Below, in pieces: positions 1 to 7,865 of a stretch of DNA of 30,196 nucleotides. Source of the stretch: Beijerinckiaceae bacterium (GTDB lineage Bacteria > Pseudomonadota > Alphaproteobacteria > Rhizobiales > Beijerinckiaceae); NCBI GenBank assembly GCA_947380915.1, contig CANCSY010000016.1, positions 1 to 30,196 on the forward strand, written 5' to 3'. The translations under genes and the position numbers were made by a program. The number at the start of each line of letters is the position of its first letter. Positions within the stretch are counted from its first letter, which is position 1. The notes below the pieces were generated by a model, which saw only the letters and a program-made list of their open reading frames with translations, was not told the DNA's origin and ran no database searches.

Positions 1-444
1 GACGATCTCGCCGGGGGGATTCAGATACTGGAGAAACTTGTGGCTGCAGGCCTCCATCTTCTCGAAGGTCGGCAGGCGGCGCGGGTCTTTTGGCTCCAGA
101 TGGAACTCCGCCTGACGATAATAATCGGCGGCGCGCAAGACGCAGTTCATGGCGGTGCGGATATGCCCCTTCTGCTCTTCGGCAAGGCCGCGCTCCCAGT
201 TGAAGTCGGCGATGCGTTTCCATTCGGCGTGCCAGCTCTCGAGATCGCCGGGGATCATGCGGGAGGCCGCGAGGAACACCTCGCTGACGGCGCCGCCACC
301 CTCCTGCGTTTCGCCCAGGCCTCGGCGAAACTGGTAGGACAGCCAGGGATGTTCCGGCCAGTGGTGCCAGCCCATCGGCTCATAATGAGCGCTACGATTG
401 GCAGTGATCGCCTCAATGGCGTTGTCATCGTCGAGCAGGGCCAT
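1..444 (-). CDS. alpha/beta hydrolase, FrsA / dihydroxypseudooxynicotine hydrolase-like (N-terminal part, cut by window edge)
   Basis: The minus strand is open from position 444 to the window edge (148 codons seen). The visible part is the helical N-terminal region that precedes the hydrolase core in FrsA-like and 2,6-dihydroxypseudooxynicotine hydrolase-like enzymes: a run of the type A-A-D-Y-Y-R-Q-A-E-F-H-L, then D-P-R-R-L-P-T, ending at N-P-P-G-E-I-V, where the core domain normally begins. The Ser-Asp-His triad lies outside the window, so activity cannot be judged. An in-frame ATG at 474 would add ten residues; the start at 444 follows an AAGG at suitable spacing. The gene is divergent from the GntR regulator gene, which probably controls it. 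Family members cleave C-C or ester bonds of small aromatic or keto substrates; the substrate here is unknown. Confidence 0.7.
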   Translation of the reverse strand, partial: MALLDDDNAIEAITANRSAHYEPMGWHHWPEHPWLSYQFRRGLGETQEGGGAVSEVFLAASRMIPGDLESWHAEWKRIADFNWERGLAEEQKGHIRTAMNCVLRAADYYRQAEFHLEPKDPRRLPTFEKMEACSHKFLQYLNPPGEIV

Positions 445-610
445 GCTGGAACCTTGCGTGAGAAACAGAAGCATTAGGCTCACCGAGCGCGGCCCGCTTG
501 TCAAGCCAATTGCACACACTTTTCTTTAGATAAAAACACCTTGGGGCCCAATGCTGCCAAAACTACAATCAAACTGCATTAATTTTGGGCGAAGTTGGGT
601 AATATTCTTG

Positions 611-626
611 CAAGTGTGCACACTTG
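611..626. promoter_or_regulatory. perfect 16-bp palindrome, probable GntR operator
   Basis: CAAGTGTGCACACTTG reads the same on both strands. It lies 50 bp upstream of the GntR start codon in the divergent promoter region shared with the alpha/beta hydrolase gene. A related stretch, TTGCACACACTT, occurs about 100 bp away near 510-521, close to the hydrolase side. Dimeric GntR/FCD repressors bind short palindromes in such positions, so this is the obvious operator candidate for autoregulation and control of the neighbour. Confidence 0.55.
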
Positions 627-675
627 TGTGATGTGCGCCTGTTGCTGTATTCATTAGTCGTGAGGATGGAAATTC

Positions 676-1401
676 ATGAACAAGCTTCTGACCAAAGGCT
701 TTTCCGCTATCGACCCAGAGCAAAGTGCTGACTCGATCACCGAGGCTGACCGTTCGGCGCCGCGGTCGATTTCCGCTGCTGACCAGGTTCGTGAATCGAT
801 CTTGTCCGGCGCCCTCTCACCGGGCGAGCGTATCAACGAGGTGCATTTGTCTCGTTCGCTGGGGGTCTCGCGCACTCCGACGCGCGCGGCGCTTCATGCA
901 TTGGCGGCGGAGGGCCTCGTTGATTACGCGCATAATCGTGGCTTCACGGTGCGGGAGTTTCCGCTCCATGCGGTGCTCGACGCCTATCAAATTCGCGCAA
1001 CGCTCGAAGGCCTTGCCTGCCGTTTCGCAGCGGAGAGGGGCCTTTCGATGGATCAGCGTCTTTCGATGGAGAAGGCGCTTGGCGATGGCGATGCAATTCT
1101 TCTCCATGATCCACTCACCGACGATGATCTGGCCGCCTATCGTGAGATGAACGTCGCGTTTCACGATACCATTCTCTCCGCCGCCCAGAACCGTATGCTG
1201 ACGGAAACTGTGCGCATGACGCTCAACATGCCCGGTTCCACACATCGGCATATCGTATCCTTCACCCATCAAGATGTTCGACGTCGTCATGACGATCATC
1301 ACAGGCTTTATGAACTGATTCTCGCTGGGCAGGGCTGGCGGGCCGAAGCTCTGATGAGGGAGCATGTCGTGGGGCTGGCTTTACAAAGCAGGAGCCGATA
1401 G
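676..1401 (+). CDS. GntR family transcriptional regulator, FCD-domain (FadR/VanR-like)
   Basis: This is a 241-residue ligand-responsive DNA-binding regulator. The N-terminal winged helix covers about residues 37-95, with the family pattern I-L-S-G-A-L-S-P-G-E-R-I-N-E, then L-G-V-S-R-T-P-T-R-A-A-L, L-A-A-E-G-L-V and R-G-F-T-V. The rest is the all-helical FCD effector domain, with R-A-T-L-E-G-L-A near its start and a histidine-rich stretch (H-D-D-H-H-R-L) near the end that usually contributes metal or carboxylate ligands. The ATG at 676 follows AGGATGG. It is transcribed away from the alpha/beta hydrolase gene, with a 16-bp palindrome between them. FCD regulators usually sense a small organic acid from the pathway they control; the effector here is unknown. 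Confidence 0.9.
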   Translation: MNKLLTKGFSAIDPEQSADSITEADRSAPRSISAADQVRESILSGALSPGERINEVHLSRSLGVSRTPTRAALHALAAEGLVDYAHNRGFTVREFPLHAVLDAYQIRATLEGLACRFAAERGLSMDQRLSMEKALGDGDAILLHDPLTDDDLAAYREMNVAFHDTILSAAQNRMLTETVRMTLNMPGSTHRHIVSFTHQDVRRRHDDHHRLYELILAGQGWRAEALMREHVVGLALQSRSR

Positions 1402-1914
1402 ACGGCGGCCTGGGCGCGTCGATCCTGGAGGCCAGATATACCCCGGTTCGATTTGTCTGATTGCTTGGCAGATTTTCGAACCAGATTTCCCGCGGTGTTT
1501 TTTAACGCCCCTTCAAAGGTTCGGGGAAAATTTAATAAACAATTCCGGGCTTCCGGCGCATTCGTCGCCACGCCCTCAATTTAGGAACGACGCACCGGGA
1601 GTGGTGCAAGCGTATCCATTTTAAGAGCCGATACTTGAATAATCACGGGCGCCGTGAAAGGTGGTTTTACCCTGAAACGCGGCGGGCCGACTGGTCAATC
1701 CCTAGCGGGTGGAACGGATCTGGCGATGCGAGGAGATATAGCCCCTGCCAAACAATCCAAGCGGGGCAGGCTTTTGCGCAACCATGGCTAGTGCGCGCGC
1801 CTGGGGGCAGGGTGTCGCAATTACGTCGCGTCCGCACCACGGGAAGGTTCCAACATGTTGGTGGAGTGCGTGATTTCGATTGAGATTTATCCCTAGCCTG
1901 CTGATGACATACTG
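1402..1914. other. intergenic region without a recognisable gene
   Basis: This is about 0.5 kb between the convergent GntR and acetamidase-family genes. Short open frames exist (for example plus strand 1635-1883) but they lack a ribosome binding site and any recognisable motif. One plus-strand frame near 1690-1720 reads L-A-G-G-T-D-L, which recalls the FAD-binding loop of molybdopterin-dehydrogenase medium subunits, but too little surrounds it to call a remnant. I see no clear terminator. Confidence 0.5.
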
Positions 1915-2829
1915 CTACCGGTATTGTCGAAGGATGTCTTTGCTCACTTTGCAGATATAGGTGTACTTGGGGTTCACGACCTGCGTGCAGCGGGCTTCTG
2001 CGATCTGACCGAGCAACATATAGGCTTCCGGTTCCGGAATGCCGTAGTCGTCAGCCAGCCAGTGGATCATTTCTTCGAAGGCGATGCGCATGGCGTCCTC
2101 GAGCGGACGGGCGCAGCCAGTCGTGCAAATATGAGTTGGCGTCTCAATACGCGGGTGCACAAGGCGCAATGGCGCCGGCTTCAGCGAGAGGCGGACGGTC
2201 AGCACCGTCGCGATTTCAATCGCCCCCATGCCGTTCGCCTCGCCGTCCCCCTGAATCGCGTGGCAATCACCCAGAAACAGATGCGCGCCATCTTTTGAGA
2301 CACGGAACATGGCCGTATTGCCAACGGTCATTTCCTGCACGTCCATATTGCCGCCGTGCGTTCCGTTATCGAGCGTCAGGACTGCTCCATGCAGGGGGGC
2401 GACGCCAATCACCCCGATCATAGGCTTGACGGGCAGCTTCAAGGTCTTGTTCCAATGAACAAGCCCATCCTTTACTTCGACGACGCGCGTCTGAATGCCG
2501 AATTCCTTGTGCCGTACCCAGTCCGGGAACATGCCGATACCGGGCCACAAGGATGTGTAGCCCAGCGTGTCCAGCTCAATTTCCAGAATTTCGACGCACA
2601 ACATGTCGCCTGGCTTGGCGCCTAGAACCTCGATGGGTCCGGTGGCGCCGTTGACGAAGGGCAGGGTGACGTCTGCCAGCGTCAATTGTTGTCCAAGATG
2701 CGTGATCGTGCCGTCATTGATGTTGATGGCGGTTTCGACCTGGAAGATCTCTCCGGGTGATACCTGAGCGATGAAGGGCTTGTCGCCCGACAGTGCGTAT
2801 TTGATGTTTCCAGTCTTGGCGATGCGCAT
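1915..2829 (-). CDS. acetamidase/formamidase family protein (FmdA/AmdA), paralog 1
   Basis: This 304-residue protein belongs to the FmdA/AmdA family, which hydrolyses formamide, acetamide or related small amides to ammonia and the acid. Family signatures are visible: G-G-N-M-D at about 159-163 and G-D-C-H-A-I-Q-G-D-G-E at about 187-197, with the T-P-T-H segment and the Y-M-L-L C-terminal region typical of the fold. The ATG follows GGAGGAT at good spacing and lies 14 bp after the SDR stop codon, so the two genes form one operon. It belongs to a different subgroup from the two 312-residue paralogs around the urt genes: it is shorter, lacks their W-G-F-V-S-I-L-P-L-L-G block and has its own N-terminus. 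The natural amide may therefore differ; pairing with an oxidoreductase suggests a dedicated catabolic route. Confidence 0.88.
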   Translation of the reverse strand: MRIAKTGNIKYALSGDKPFIAQVSPGEIFQVETAININDGTITHLGQQLTLADVTLPFVNGATGPIEVLGAKPGDMLCVEILEIELDTLGYTSLWPGIGMFPDWVRHKEFGIQTRVVEVKDGLVHWNKTLKLPVKPMIGVIGVAPLHGAVLTLDNGTHGGNMDVQEMTVGNTAMFRVSKDGAHLFLGDCHAIQGDGEANGMGAIEIATVLTVRLSLKPAPLRLVHPRIETPTHICTTGCARPLEDAMRIAFEEMIHWLADDYGIPEPEAYMLLGQIAEARCTQVVNPKYTYICKVSKDILRQYR

Positions 2830-2843
2830 CGCAGATCCTCCGC

Positions 2844-3605
2844 TTAGAGTTGGACACCGCGGGTCAGCGCGCCATCGACCACGAGATTTGTGCCGGTGAT
2901 GAAACTGGCGGCCGGGCTGGCGAGAAACACCGCCGCATTCGCCATTTCCTGAGGTGTGCCCATGCGGCCGGTGGGGTTGAGATCGAGCGCCATCTTGTAG
3001 AGTGCAGGATTGCCATCCTTGATCTGGTTCCAGACGCCACCCTCGAAATAGGTGTTGCCGGGCGAAACGGTGTTGGCGCGGATACCCTGCGCCGCGAATT
3101 GGTTGGCGAGGCCCTGCGTGTAATGGACGATGGCTGCCTTGAAGACGCCGTAGGGGCCGGCTGCGAAGTCGATCTCCCGACCGGAGACGCTGGAAATGGT
3201 CACAATCGCGCCAGCCTTGCTCTCAAGAAGAAAGGGCATTGCGGCGTCGACAAGGCGTACGGTGCCCATCATGTCAGTGGAGAAGCCTTTGGTCCAGCCC
3301 TCTTCATCGTTGGAAATCGCGAGCGCGCTCACATTGGCGACGATGATATCAAGACCACCCAGCGCGGCGGCGGCTTCCGCAACCCAGGCCTTCAATGCAG
3401 GGCCGTCTGAAACATCCACTGCGGCGCCGGTCGCCTTGACGCCGCTTTTCGCCAGAGCTGCGACGGCCGACGTCACTTCACTGCCATTGCGAGCGCAAAT
3501 CGCTATGTCGCACCCTTCTGCGGCGAGCGTTTCGGCAATAGCGCGTCCGATACCCTTTGTTCCGCCGGTGACAAGCGCCTTAAGTCCCTTCAATCCAAGA
3601 TCCAT
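2844..3605 (-). CDS. SDR family oxidoreductase (3-oxoacyl-ACP reductase-like)
   Basis: This 253-residue classical short-chain dehydrogenase/reductase acts in the cytoplasm on NAD(P)(H). The Rossmann glycine motif T-G-G-T-K-G-I-G-R-A is at about residues 14-23. The N-N-A-G position reads A-N-V-S, the catalytic serine sits in T-I-S-S-V-S-G, and the Y-x-x-x-K pair is Y-G-V-F-K. A P-G turn and the C-terminal F-I-T-G-T-N-L-V-V-D-G-A complete the fold. The ATG at 3605 is preceded by AGGAGAG; a longer open frame to 3722 would add residues with no family similarity. It is the first gene of an operon with acetamidase-family paralog 1. The substrate cannot be read from sequence; family members reduce or oxidise many ketones and alcohols. 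Confidence 0.9.
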   Translation of the reverse strand: MDLGLKGLKALVTGGTKGIGRAIAETLAAEGCDIAICARNGSEVTSAVAALAKSGVKATGAAVDVSDGPALKAWVAEAAAALGGLDIIVANVSALAISNDEEGWTKGFSTDMMGTVRLVDAAMPFLLESKAGAIVTISSVSGREIDFAAGPYGVFKAAIVHYTQGLANQFAAQGIRANTVSPGNTYFEGGVWNQIKDGNPALYKMALDLNPTGRMGTPQEMANAAVFLASPAASFITGTNLVVDGALTRGVQL

Positions 3606-4063
3606 TGCTCTCTCCTGATCCGGCGCCATGCCGATATTCAATTCGTTTCGATGCTTGCCCAGGGACAGTCGCCGGGAACTATGAGGCTGCCTGCGCCCTC
3701 TTTCCCTTTCGCAGCAGTTCACCCATCAAGTCACTTAGATGCCCAGCACCTTGGGATACTATCTCACGACTTGACGTCACTTGGTGAAAGCAAAAGTCTT
3801 GCAGATCGGGGATTTCCCATACATTCACTCCGGCCTTCGGGCTATGAGACCAAACTCGACCAGCGGATCATAGGCAAGGCCGGTTGACGCCGACGCAGGT
3901 TCGCGCCGGGAGTCGGCGGGCCACTAGGAAAGAGCGATAGCTTTCATTGACAAGTGCATAAACGAGAGGTGTCATTTTGAACCAAGACGTTATGCGCATC
4001 TTGATAAGACGCAGCATGATGAGTTGATTGCCTCATTGTTCATCGATTTTTCCATCTAGTCAA
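3606..4063. other. intergenic region with a possible gene remnant
   Basis: These 458 bp lie upstream of the SDR operon and downstream of the small membrane-protein gene. They contain the 8-bp palindrome TGACGTCA at 3772-3779, possibly part of the SDR operon promoter. A 29-codon plus-strand frame at 3784-3873 begins V-K-A-K-V-L-Q-I-G and resembles the N-terminus of D-2-hydroxyacid dehydrogenases before it stops. Near 3950-3980 there is TTGACA, 17 bp, then TGTCAT, promoter-like on the plus strand, but nothing recognisable follows it. Confidence 0.4.
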
Positions 4064-4255
4064 TTAAGGCAAAACATCCATTGCAGAATTTTTAAGCATG
4101 AGATTGAGGTAGAGCACGGTAGAGACGACTAATAAGACCATAGACAATGCGGATACTGTCTCAACCATTCCTTGTCTGCGCCGTGGAATGTTCTCGGCGA
4201 TCAAATCATCCTTGGGGTTCCACACCTTTTGGGTCGTGGCGATAGCATCAGACAT
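4064..4255 (-). CDS. small single-span membrane protein, function unknown
   Basis: This is a 63-residue protein. The N-terminal half is polar, with a basic patch P-R-R-R-Q-G just before the membrane; residues about 32-54 form one hydrophobic span (S-A-L-S-M-V-L-L-V-V-S-T-V-L-Y-L-N-L-M-L); a short tail follows. By the positive-inside rule the N-terminus should be cytoplasmic. The ATG follows GGAG at 7-nt spacing. It lies 104 bp after acetamidase-family paralog 2, on the same strand, as the apparent last gene of the urtABCDE-amidase operon. I do not recognise a family. A role as an accessory subunit of the importer or as a membrane anchor for the amidase is only a guess from position. Confidence 0.6.
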   Translation of the reverse strand: MSDAIATTQKVWNPKDDLIAENIPRRRQGMVETVSALSMVLLVVSTVLYLNLMLKNSAMDVLP

Positions 4256-4359
4256 TTGATATCTCCAATCCTTCAGCTCAAACGTTTGTCTCTAGGGCCC
4301 TGACAGGGGATGCGGCTTTGAATCATGCCGCCCCCCGACCGGGTCCATGAGGCAAATCT

Positions 4360-5298
4360 TCAGATATGCGCCTTGGCCAGCATCATGTGGCAACCCTTGT
4401 TGCCATCGACGGTTTGCGTCACGCGCAGGTTGCCGGCGAGCGAGCAGAGCATATAGGCCTGATTTCGGCTGAGATCGCTGACCCGGCAGATGTGATGCAC
4501 CATCTGGCGAACAGCCTGTTTTGCGGCGTCATCCAGGTCCTCGTCCATGCCGATGCTTATCAGATGGGTCGGTGTCTCGGCAAAGGGGTAGTCGAAATGG
4601 AGGTCATTGCGCGCGGTCAGGCGGAAGGTGCCGGTGAGGCCGGTTTCGAGCGCGGTAATGCAAACTTCGCCGTCGCCTTGCACGCCGTGTCCGTCACCGG
4701 CGCGAAATAGCGCGCCTTCTTCATAAACCGGCAGATATAGTGTCGTGCCGGGCTTCAGCTCCTTGTTGTCCATATTGCCGCCAAAGGCGCGCGGCGGCGG
4801 TGACGGATACTTGCCCCAGGCCTTCGGTGGGCTGACGGCGATAATGCCGAAGAACGGGTCGAGCGGAAGTTCCTTGCCCCAGGGCCAGATGCAGACGCCA
4901 CGCGCGCGGTCGATGGTCGGGTGGATCGTCTCATAGTCTGTGAATTCATCAGGCAGAGTGCCAAGAAGCGGCAGGATGGAGACGAATCCCCAATCGAGCG
5001 GGAACGAATGTTCGAGGATATCGATCTGCAGGACGCCGCCGGGCGCGGCGCCTTCGACATAGATTGGCCCGGTGATGAAATGGGGTCCGGGACCGGGCGG
5101 CAGGGTTTCGAGCACCTTCAGATGCTCCGGATCGTGGCGTGCAGCATCAGGAATGAGGGTTGAGGCGTCGCCGGCCGGCCAGCTGGTCAGCGTCACGGTG
5201 TCTCCGGACGCCACCCGCAGGATCGGCGGCGTTGTCGCGTCAAAATAACCGAGCACCATGTTCTCCGGCGTCGGGGCGATCACGTGATGTTGGCTCAT
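4360..5298 (-). CDS. acetamidase/formamidase family protein (FmdA/AmdA), paralog 2
   Basis: This 312-residue cytoplasmic amidase-family protein has G-G-N-M-D-N-K-E at 173-180, G-D-G-H-G-V-Q-G-D-G-E at 201-211, W-G-F-V-S-I-L-P-L-L-G at about 103-113, and N-L-R-V-T-Q-T-V-D-G-N-K-G near the end. The ATG is preceded by AGGAGAG. It starts 40 bp after urtE on the same strand, so it is probably co-transcribed with the importer and hydrolyses what that importer brings in. It aligns without a gap with the 312-residue paralog at 11138-12076 (205 of 312 identities by hand count). Formamide, acetamide or another short amide is the likely substrate; urea itself is not a known substrate of this family. Methylophilus methylotrophus has a comparable arrangement of formamidase with an amide/urea ABC transporter. 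Confidence 0.9.
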   Translation of the reverse strand: MSQHHVIAPTPENMVLGYFDATTPPILRVASGDTVTLTSWPAGDASTLIPDAARHDPEHLKVLETLPPGPGPHFITGPIYVEGAAPGGVLQIDILEHSFPLDWGFVSILPLLGTLPDEFTDYETIHPTIDRARGVCIWPWGKELPLDPFFGIIAVSPPKAWGKYPSPPPRAFGGNMDNKELKPGTTLYLPVYEEGALFRAGDGHGVQGDGEVCITALETGLTGTFRLTARNDLHFDYPFAETPTHLISIGMDEDLDDAAKQAVRQMVHHICRVSDLSRNQAYMLCSLAGNLRVTQTVDGNKGCHMMLAKAHI

Positions 5299-5338
5299 GG
5301 CTCTCTCCTGAACGATGTGTGAAATGTCATCCTCGCCG

Positions 5339-6037
5339 TCAGATCGACAGAAAGCGGCTGATGTTGTCGCGACCCATGTCGGCGCCTTCGCCCTCGGCGA
5401 TCACCGCGCCACGTTCCATGACGACGTAAGTGTCGGCGAGCGTCTGGGCGAAGTCGTAATATTGCTCGACGAGCAGGATGGTCATGCGGCCCTTGAGGTC
5501 CGCGATGACCGTCTCGATAAGATTGACGATATTGGGCTGGATCCCCTCGGTCGGCTCATCGAGAATGAGGATGCCGGGCTTGCCCATCAGTGCGCGGCCG
5601 ATGGCGAGCTGTTGCTGTTGGCCACCGGATAGATCGCCGCCGCGCCGCCGCCACATCTCGCGCAGCACCGGAAACAGCGTCGTGACCTCATCTTCGATGG
5701 CGCTGTCACGAATCCCATGCGCCTTGGCTGCTATGCGCAGGTTCTCGCCCACCGTGAGGTCCGAGAAAATCTCCCTGCCTTGCGGGACATATCCGATTCC
5801 AGCGTGCGAGCGGCGATGCGAAGGCCACGCGGTGATGTCGGCGTCGTCGAGGCGAATCTCACCGTGACTTGGCGCGAGGAGGCCGGTGATACAGCGCAGC
5901 AGCGTTGATTTGCCGGCGCCATTACGCCCAAGCAAGGCAAGGCATTTGCCGCGGCCGATCGACAGCGACACCGAGCGCAGGCTCTGCGCGCTGCCGTAGT
6001 GATGATTGATCGAGGAGAGGGCGAGGTGAGGGTTCAT
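5339..6037 (-). CDS. urtE: urea/short-chain amide ABC transporter ATP-binding protein UrtE
   Basis: This is a 232-residue LivF-type ATPase, one of the two nucleotide-binding subunits of the Urt importer. Walker A G-R-N-G-A-G-K-S-T is at 37-45, the signature is L-S-G-G-Q-Q-Q-Q-L, and Walker B is I-L-I-L-D-E-P-T-E-G. The phrase G-Y-V-P-Q-G-R-E-I-F is typical of UrtE within the branched-chain amino acid transporter superfamily. The start codon overlaps the urtD stop codon (ATGA), indicating translational coupling. It is the last transporter gene, followed 40 bp on by the amidase-family gene. Confidence 0.93.
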   Translation of the reverse strand: MNPHLALSSINHHYGSAQSLRSVSLSIGRGKCLALLGRNGAGKSTLLRCITGLLAPSHGEIRLDDADITAWPSHRRSHAGIGYVPQGREIFSDLTVGENLRIAAKAHGIRDSAIEDEVTTLFPVLREMWRRRGGDLSGGQQQQLAIGRALMGKPGILILDEPTEGIQPNIVNLIETVIADLKGRMTILLVEQYYDFAQTLADTYVVMERGAVIAEGEGADMGRDNISRFLSI

Positions 6038-6777
6038 CGGCCGATATACACCTCTATGACGCGTGCATCGCTGCGCGCCGCCCCCATCGAGCCGTCGAAC
6101 AGCGTGCGTCCCTCGTGTAGTACGGTCACGGTATCGGCGACGCGTTCGACGAAATCCATGTCGTGTTCCACGACGACAATGCTGCGGTCGGGCGAGCGCA
6201 GGGCCCGCACGAGTTCGGCGGTGCGCGCCGTCTCTGCATCGCTGAGGCCCGCGACCGGCTCATCGAGCAGCAAGAGTTTCGGGTTTTTGATCAGCACCAT
6301 TCCGATTTCGAGCCATTGTTTTTCACCATGGGACAGGGAACCGGCCAGAGCGTTGCTCCGTTCGGCGAGCCCGATTTCGGCGAGTGTCCGCTCGATGGCC
6401 TCGCGCTTCTGGCTTCGCAACGCCATCACGTCGCGCCATAGCGACTTGGGGTGAAGGCGCAAGGCGAGATCGAGGTTGTCGGTGACCGACAGCGCTTCGA
6501 ATACGCTCGGCTTCTGGAACTTGCGACCTATTCCGGCGAGCGCGCGTTCCGCCTCGCTGTAACCGGCAAGATCTGTCTGCCCGTCGAGCATGACAGCGCC
6601 GGATTCCGGCTTCGACTTGCCGGTGATGACATCCAGCATCGTCGTCTTGCCGGCGCCGTTCGGGCCGATGACGCCGCGGACCCGGCCGTAGTCGGCCGAG
6701 AAGGTGAGGTTGCTCAGCGCGGTAAAGGAGCCGAACCGAACCGTGAGGTCTCGCAATTCAATCGCCGGATAGGTCAA
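6034..6777 (-). CDS. urtD: urea/short-chain amide ABC transporter ATP-binding protein UrtD
   Basis: This is a 247-residue LivG-type ATPase. Walker A G-P-N-G-A-G-K-T is at 38-45; the signature reads L-S-H-G-E-K-Q-W-L-E-I, the variant characteristic of UrtD; Walker B is L-L-L-L-D-E-P-V-A-G-L. I place the start at a TTG (6777) although the frame stays open to 7248. The TTG overlaps the urtC stop (TTGA), is preceded by GGAGGGG at proper spacing, and begins exactly where UrtD similarity starts. The upstream extension would be read through urtC in another frame. The 3' end overlaps urtE by four bases. Confidence 0.92.
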   Translation of the reverse strand: MTYPAIELRDLTVRFGSFTALSNLTFSADYGRVRGVIGPNGAGKTTMLDVITGKSKPESGAVMLDGQTDLAGYSEAERALAGIGRKFQKPSVFEALSVTDNLDLALRLHPKSLWRDVMALRSQKREAIERTLAEIGLAERSNALAGSLSHGEKQWLEIGMVLIKNPKLLLLDEPVAGLSDAETARTAELVRALRSPDRSIVVVEHDMDFVERVADTVTVLHEGRTLFDGSMGAARSDARVIEVYIGR

Positions 6778-7865
6778 GACCGCCCCTCCGCGCCGAACAG
6801 GCCGGGCAAAGCGGACAATCGTCGCGCGCGTTTCCACTTCAAAGCGTCGAGTAACCCGTTTGGCAGGTAGAGTGCGATGACGAGGACGAACCCGCCAAGC
6901 ACGAACGGCCAAGCAGCGGGCGCCGCCCCGGCAAGCCAGAACTTCAGGAGGTTCACGAGCACGGCGCCCAAGATCGCGCCGACCAGTCCGCCGCGTCCAC
7001 CGACCGCCACCCAGACCGCAATCTCCAGCGAAAGTGACGGATCCAGCAGGCTCGGATTGATGATGCCGACCTGCGGCACGTAGAGCGCGCCAGCGATCGC
7101 CGCGACCACGGCTGAAAGGCACCATGCCGAGAGCTTTAGCCAGATCGATTCGTAGCCAAGAAACCTGAGACGTGGCTCGTCGTCGCGGATCGCCGCGAGC
7201 AGGCGTCCGTAACGGGTCGCAAGCAGCAAACGGCCGGAAACGAAGCAAACGAGCAATACGCCGGTCGAGAGCGACGCCAGCAGGACTGCGGACGGCAATT
7301 TGCCGATGTCGAGCCCGGCGAAACTATGGAAGCCGGTCATGCCGTTATTGCCGCCGAAGCCGCTGTTATTGCGGAACATCAGCAGCATCGCGGTATAGGT
7401 GAGCGCCTGCGTGATGATGGACAGGTAGACGCCGTTGACGCGCGACCGGAACGAGACATAGCCGAAGATCCCGGCGACTATGGTTGGTGCGACGATGATC
7501 GCCGCCATAGTGAAGAGGCTGCTGTCGAAGGGGGCCCACCAGCCTGGAAAGGCGGTTTGTCCCATGAATTGCAAGAAGTCCGGCAGAACGCCCGTTTCGG
7601 CGTAGGCGGTGCGCAGCAGATGCATCGCGCACAGGTAGCCACCGAGCGCGAAGAAGAGGCCGTGTCCGAGACTGAGGATACCGGCGCTGCCCCACATGAG
7701 GTCTACCGCCAACGCGAGAAGCGCGAGACACATGATCTGGCCAGTGGCGTTGACGAGGTAGATCGGCAAAGCTGGTCCAGGCGCCAGACCTAGGCCAAAC
7801 AATGGCAGCGAGATCGTCACGAGCGCCAGGACGGTCGCCACAAGAGGGGTTGCTCGGAGGTTCAT
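6774..7865 (-). CDS. urtC: urea/short-chain amide ABC transporter permease UrtC
   Basis: This is a 363-residue LivM-type inner-membrane permease with about ten hydrophobic spans. Typical blocks are L-W-G-S-A-G-I-L-S-L-G-H-G (near residues 68-80) and A-I-R-D-D-E-P-R-L-R-F-L-G-Y, the loop that contacts the ATPase, followed by the V-A-V-G-G-R-G-G-L-V-G-A-I-L-G-A conserved region. The ATG at 7865 is preceded by GGAAAGGGA and overlaps the urtB stop (ATGA); an earlier in-frame start at 7904 would lie inside urtB without support. The 3' end overlaps the TTG start of urtD. Confidence 0.93.
   Translation of the reverse strand: MNLRATPLVATVLALVTISLPLFGLGLAPGPALPIYLVNATGQIMCLALLALAVDLMWGSAGILSLGHGLFFALGGYLCAMHLLRTAYAETGVLPDFLQFMGQTAFPGWWAPFDSSLFTMAAIIVAPTIVAGIFGYVSFRSRVNGVYLSIITQALTYTAMLLMFRNNSGFGGNNGMTGFHSFAGLDIGKLPSAVLLASLSTGVLLVCFVSGRLLLATRYGRLLAAIRDDEPRLRFLGYESIWLKLSAWCLSAVVAAIAGALYVPQVGIINPSLLDPSLSLEIAVWVAVGGRGGLVGAILGAVLVNLLKFWLAGAAPAAWPFVLGGFVLVIALYLPNGLLDALKWKRARRLSALPGLFGAEGRS

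Noticed and set aside
1635..1883. 82-codon ORF in the gap after the GntR gene
   Set aside because: No ribosome binding site and no recognisable residues; composition looks random.
6778..7248. N-terminal extension of UrtD
   Set aside because: The sequence lies inside urtC in another frame; the TTG at 6777 has a strong ribosome binding site and stop-start overlap.
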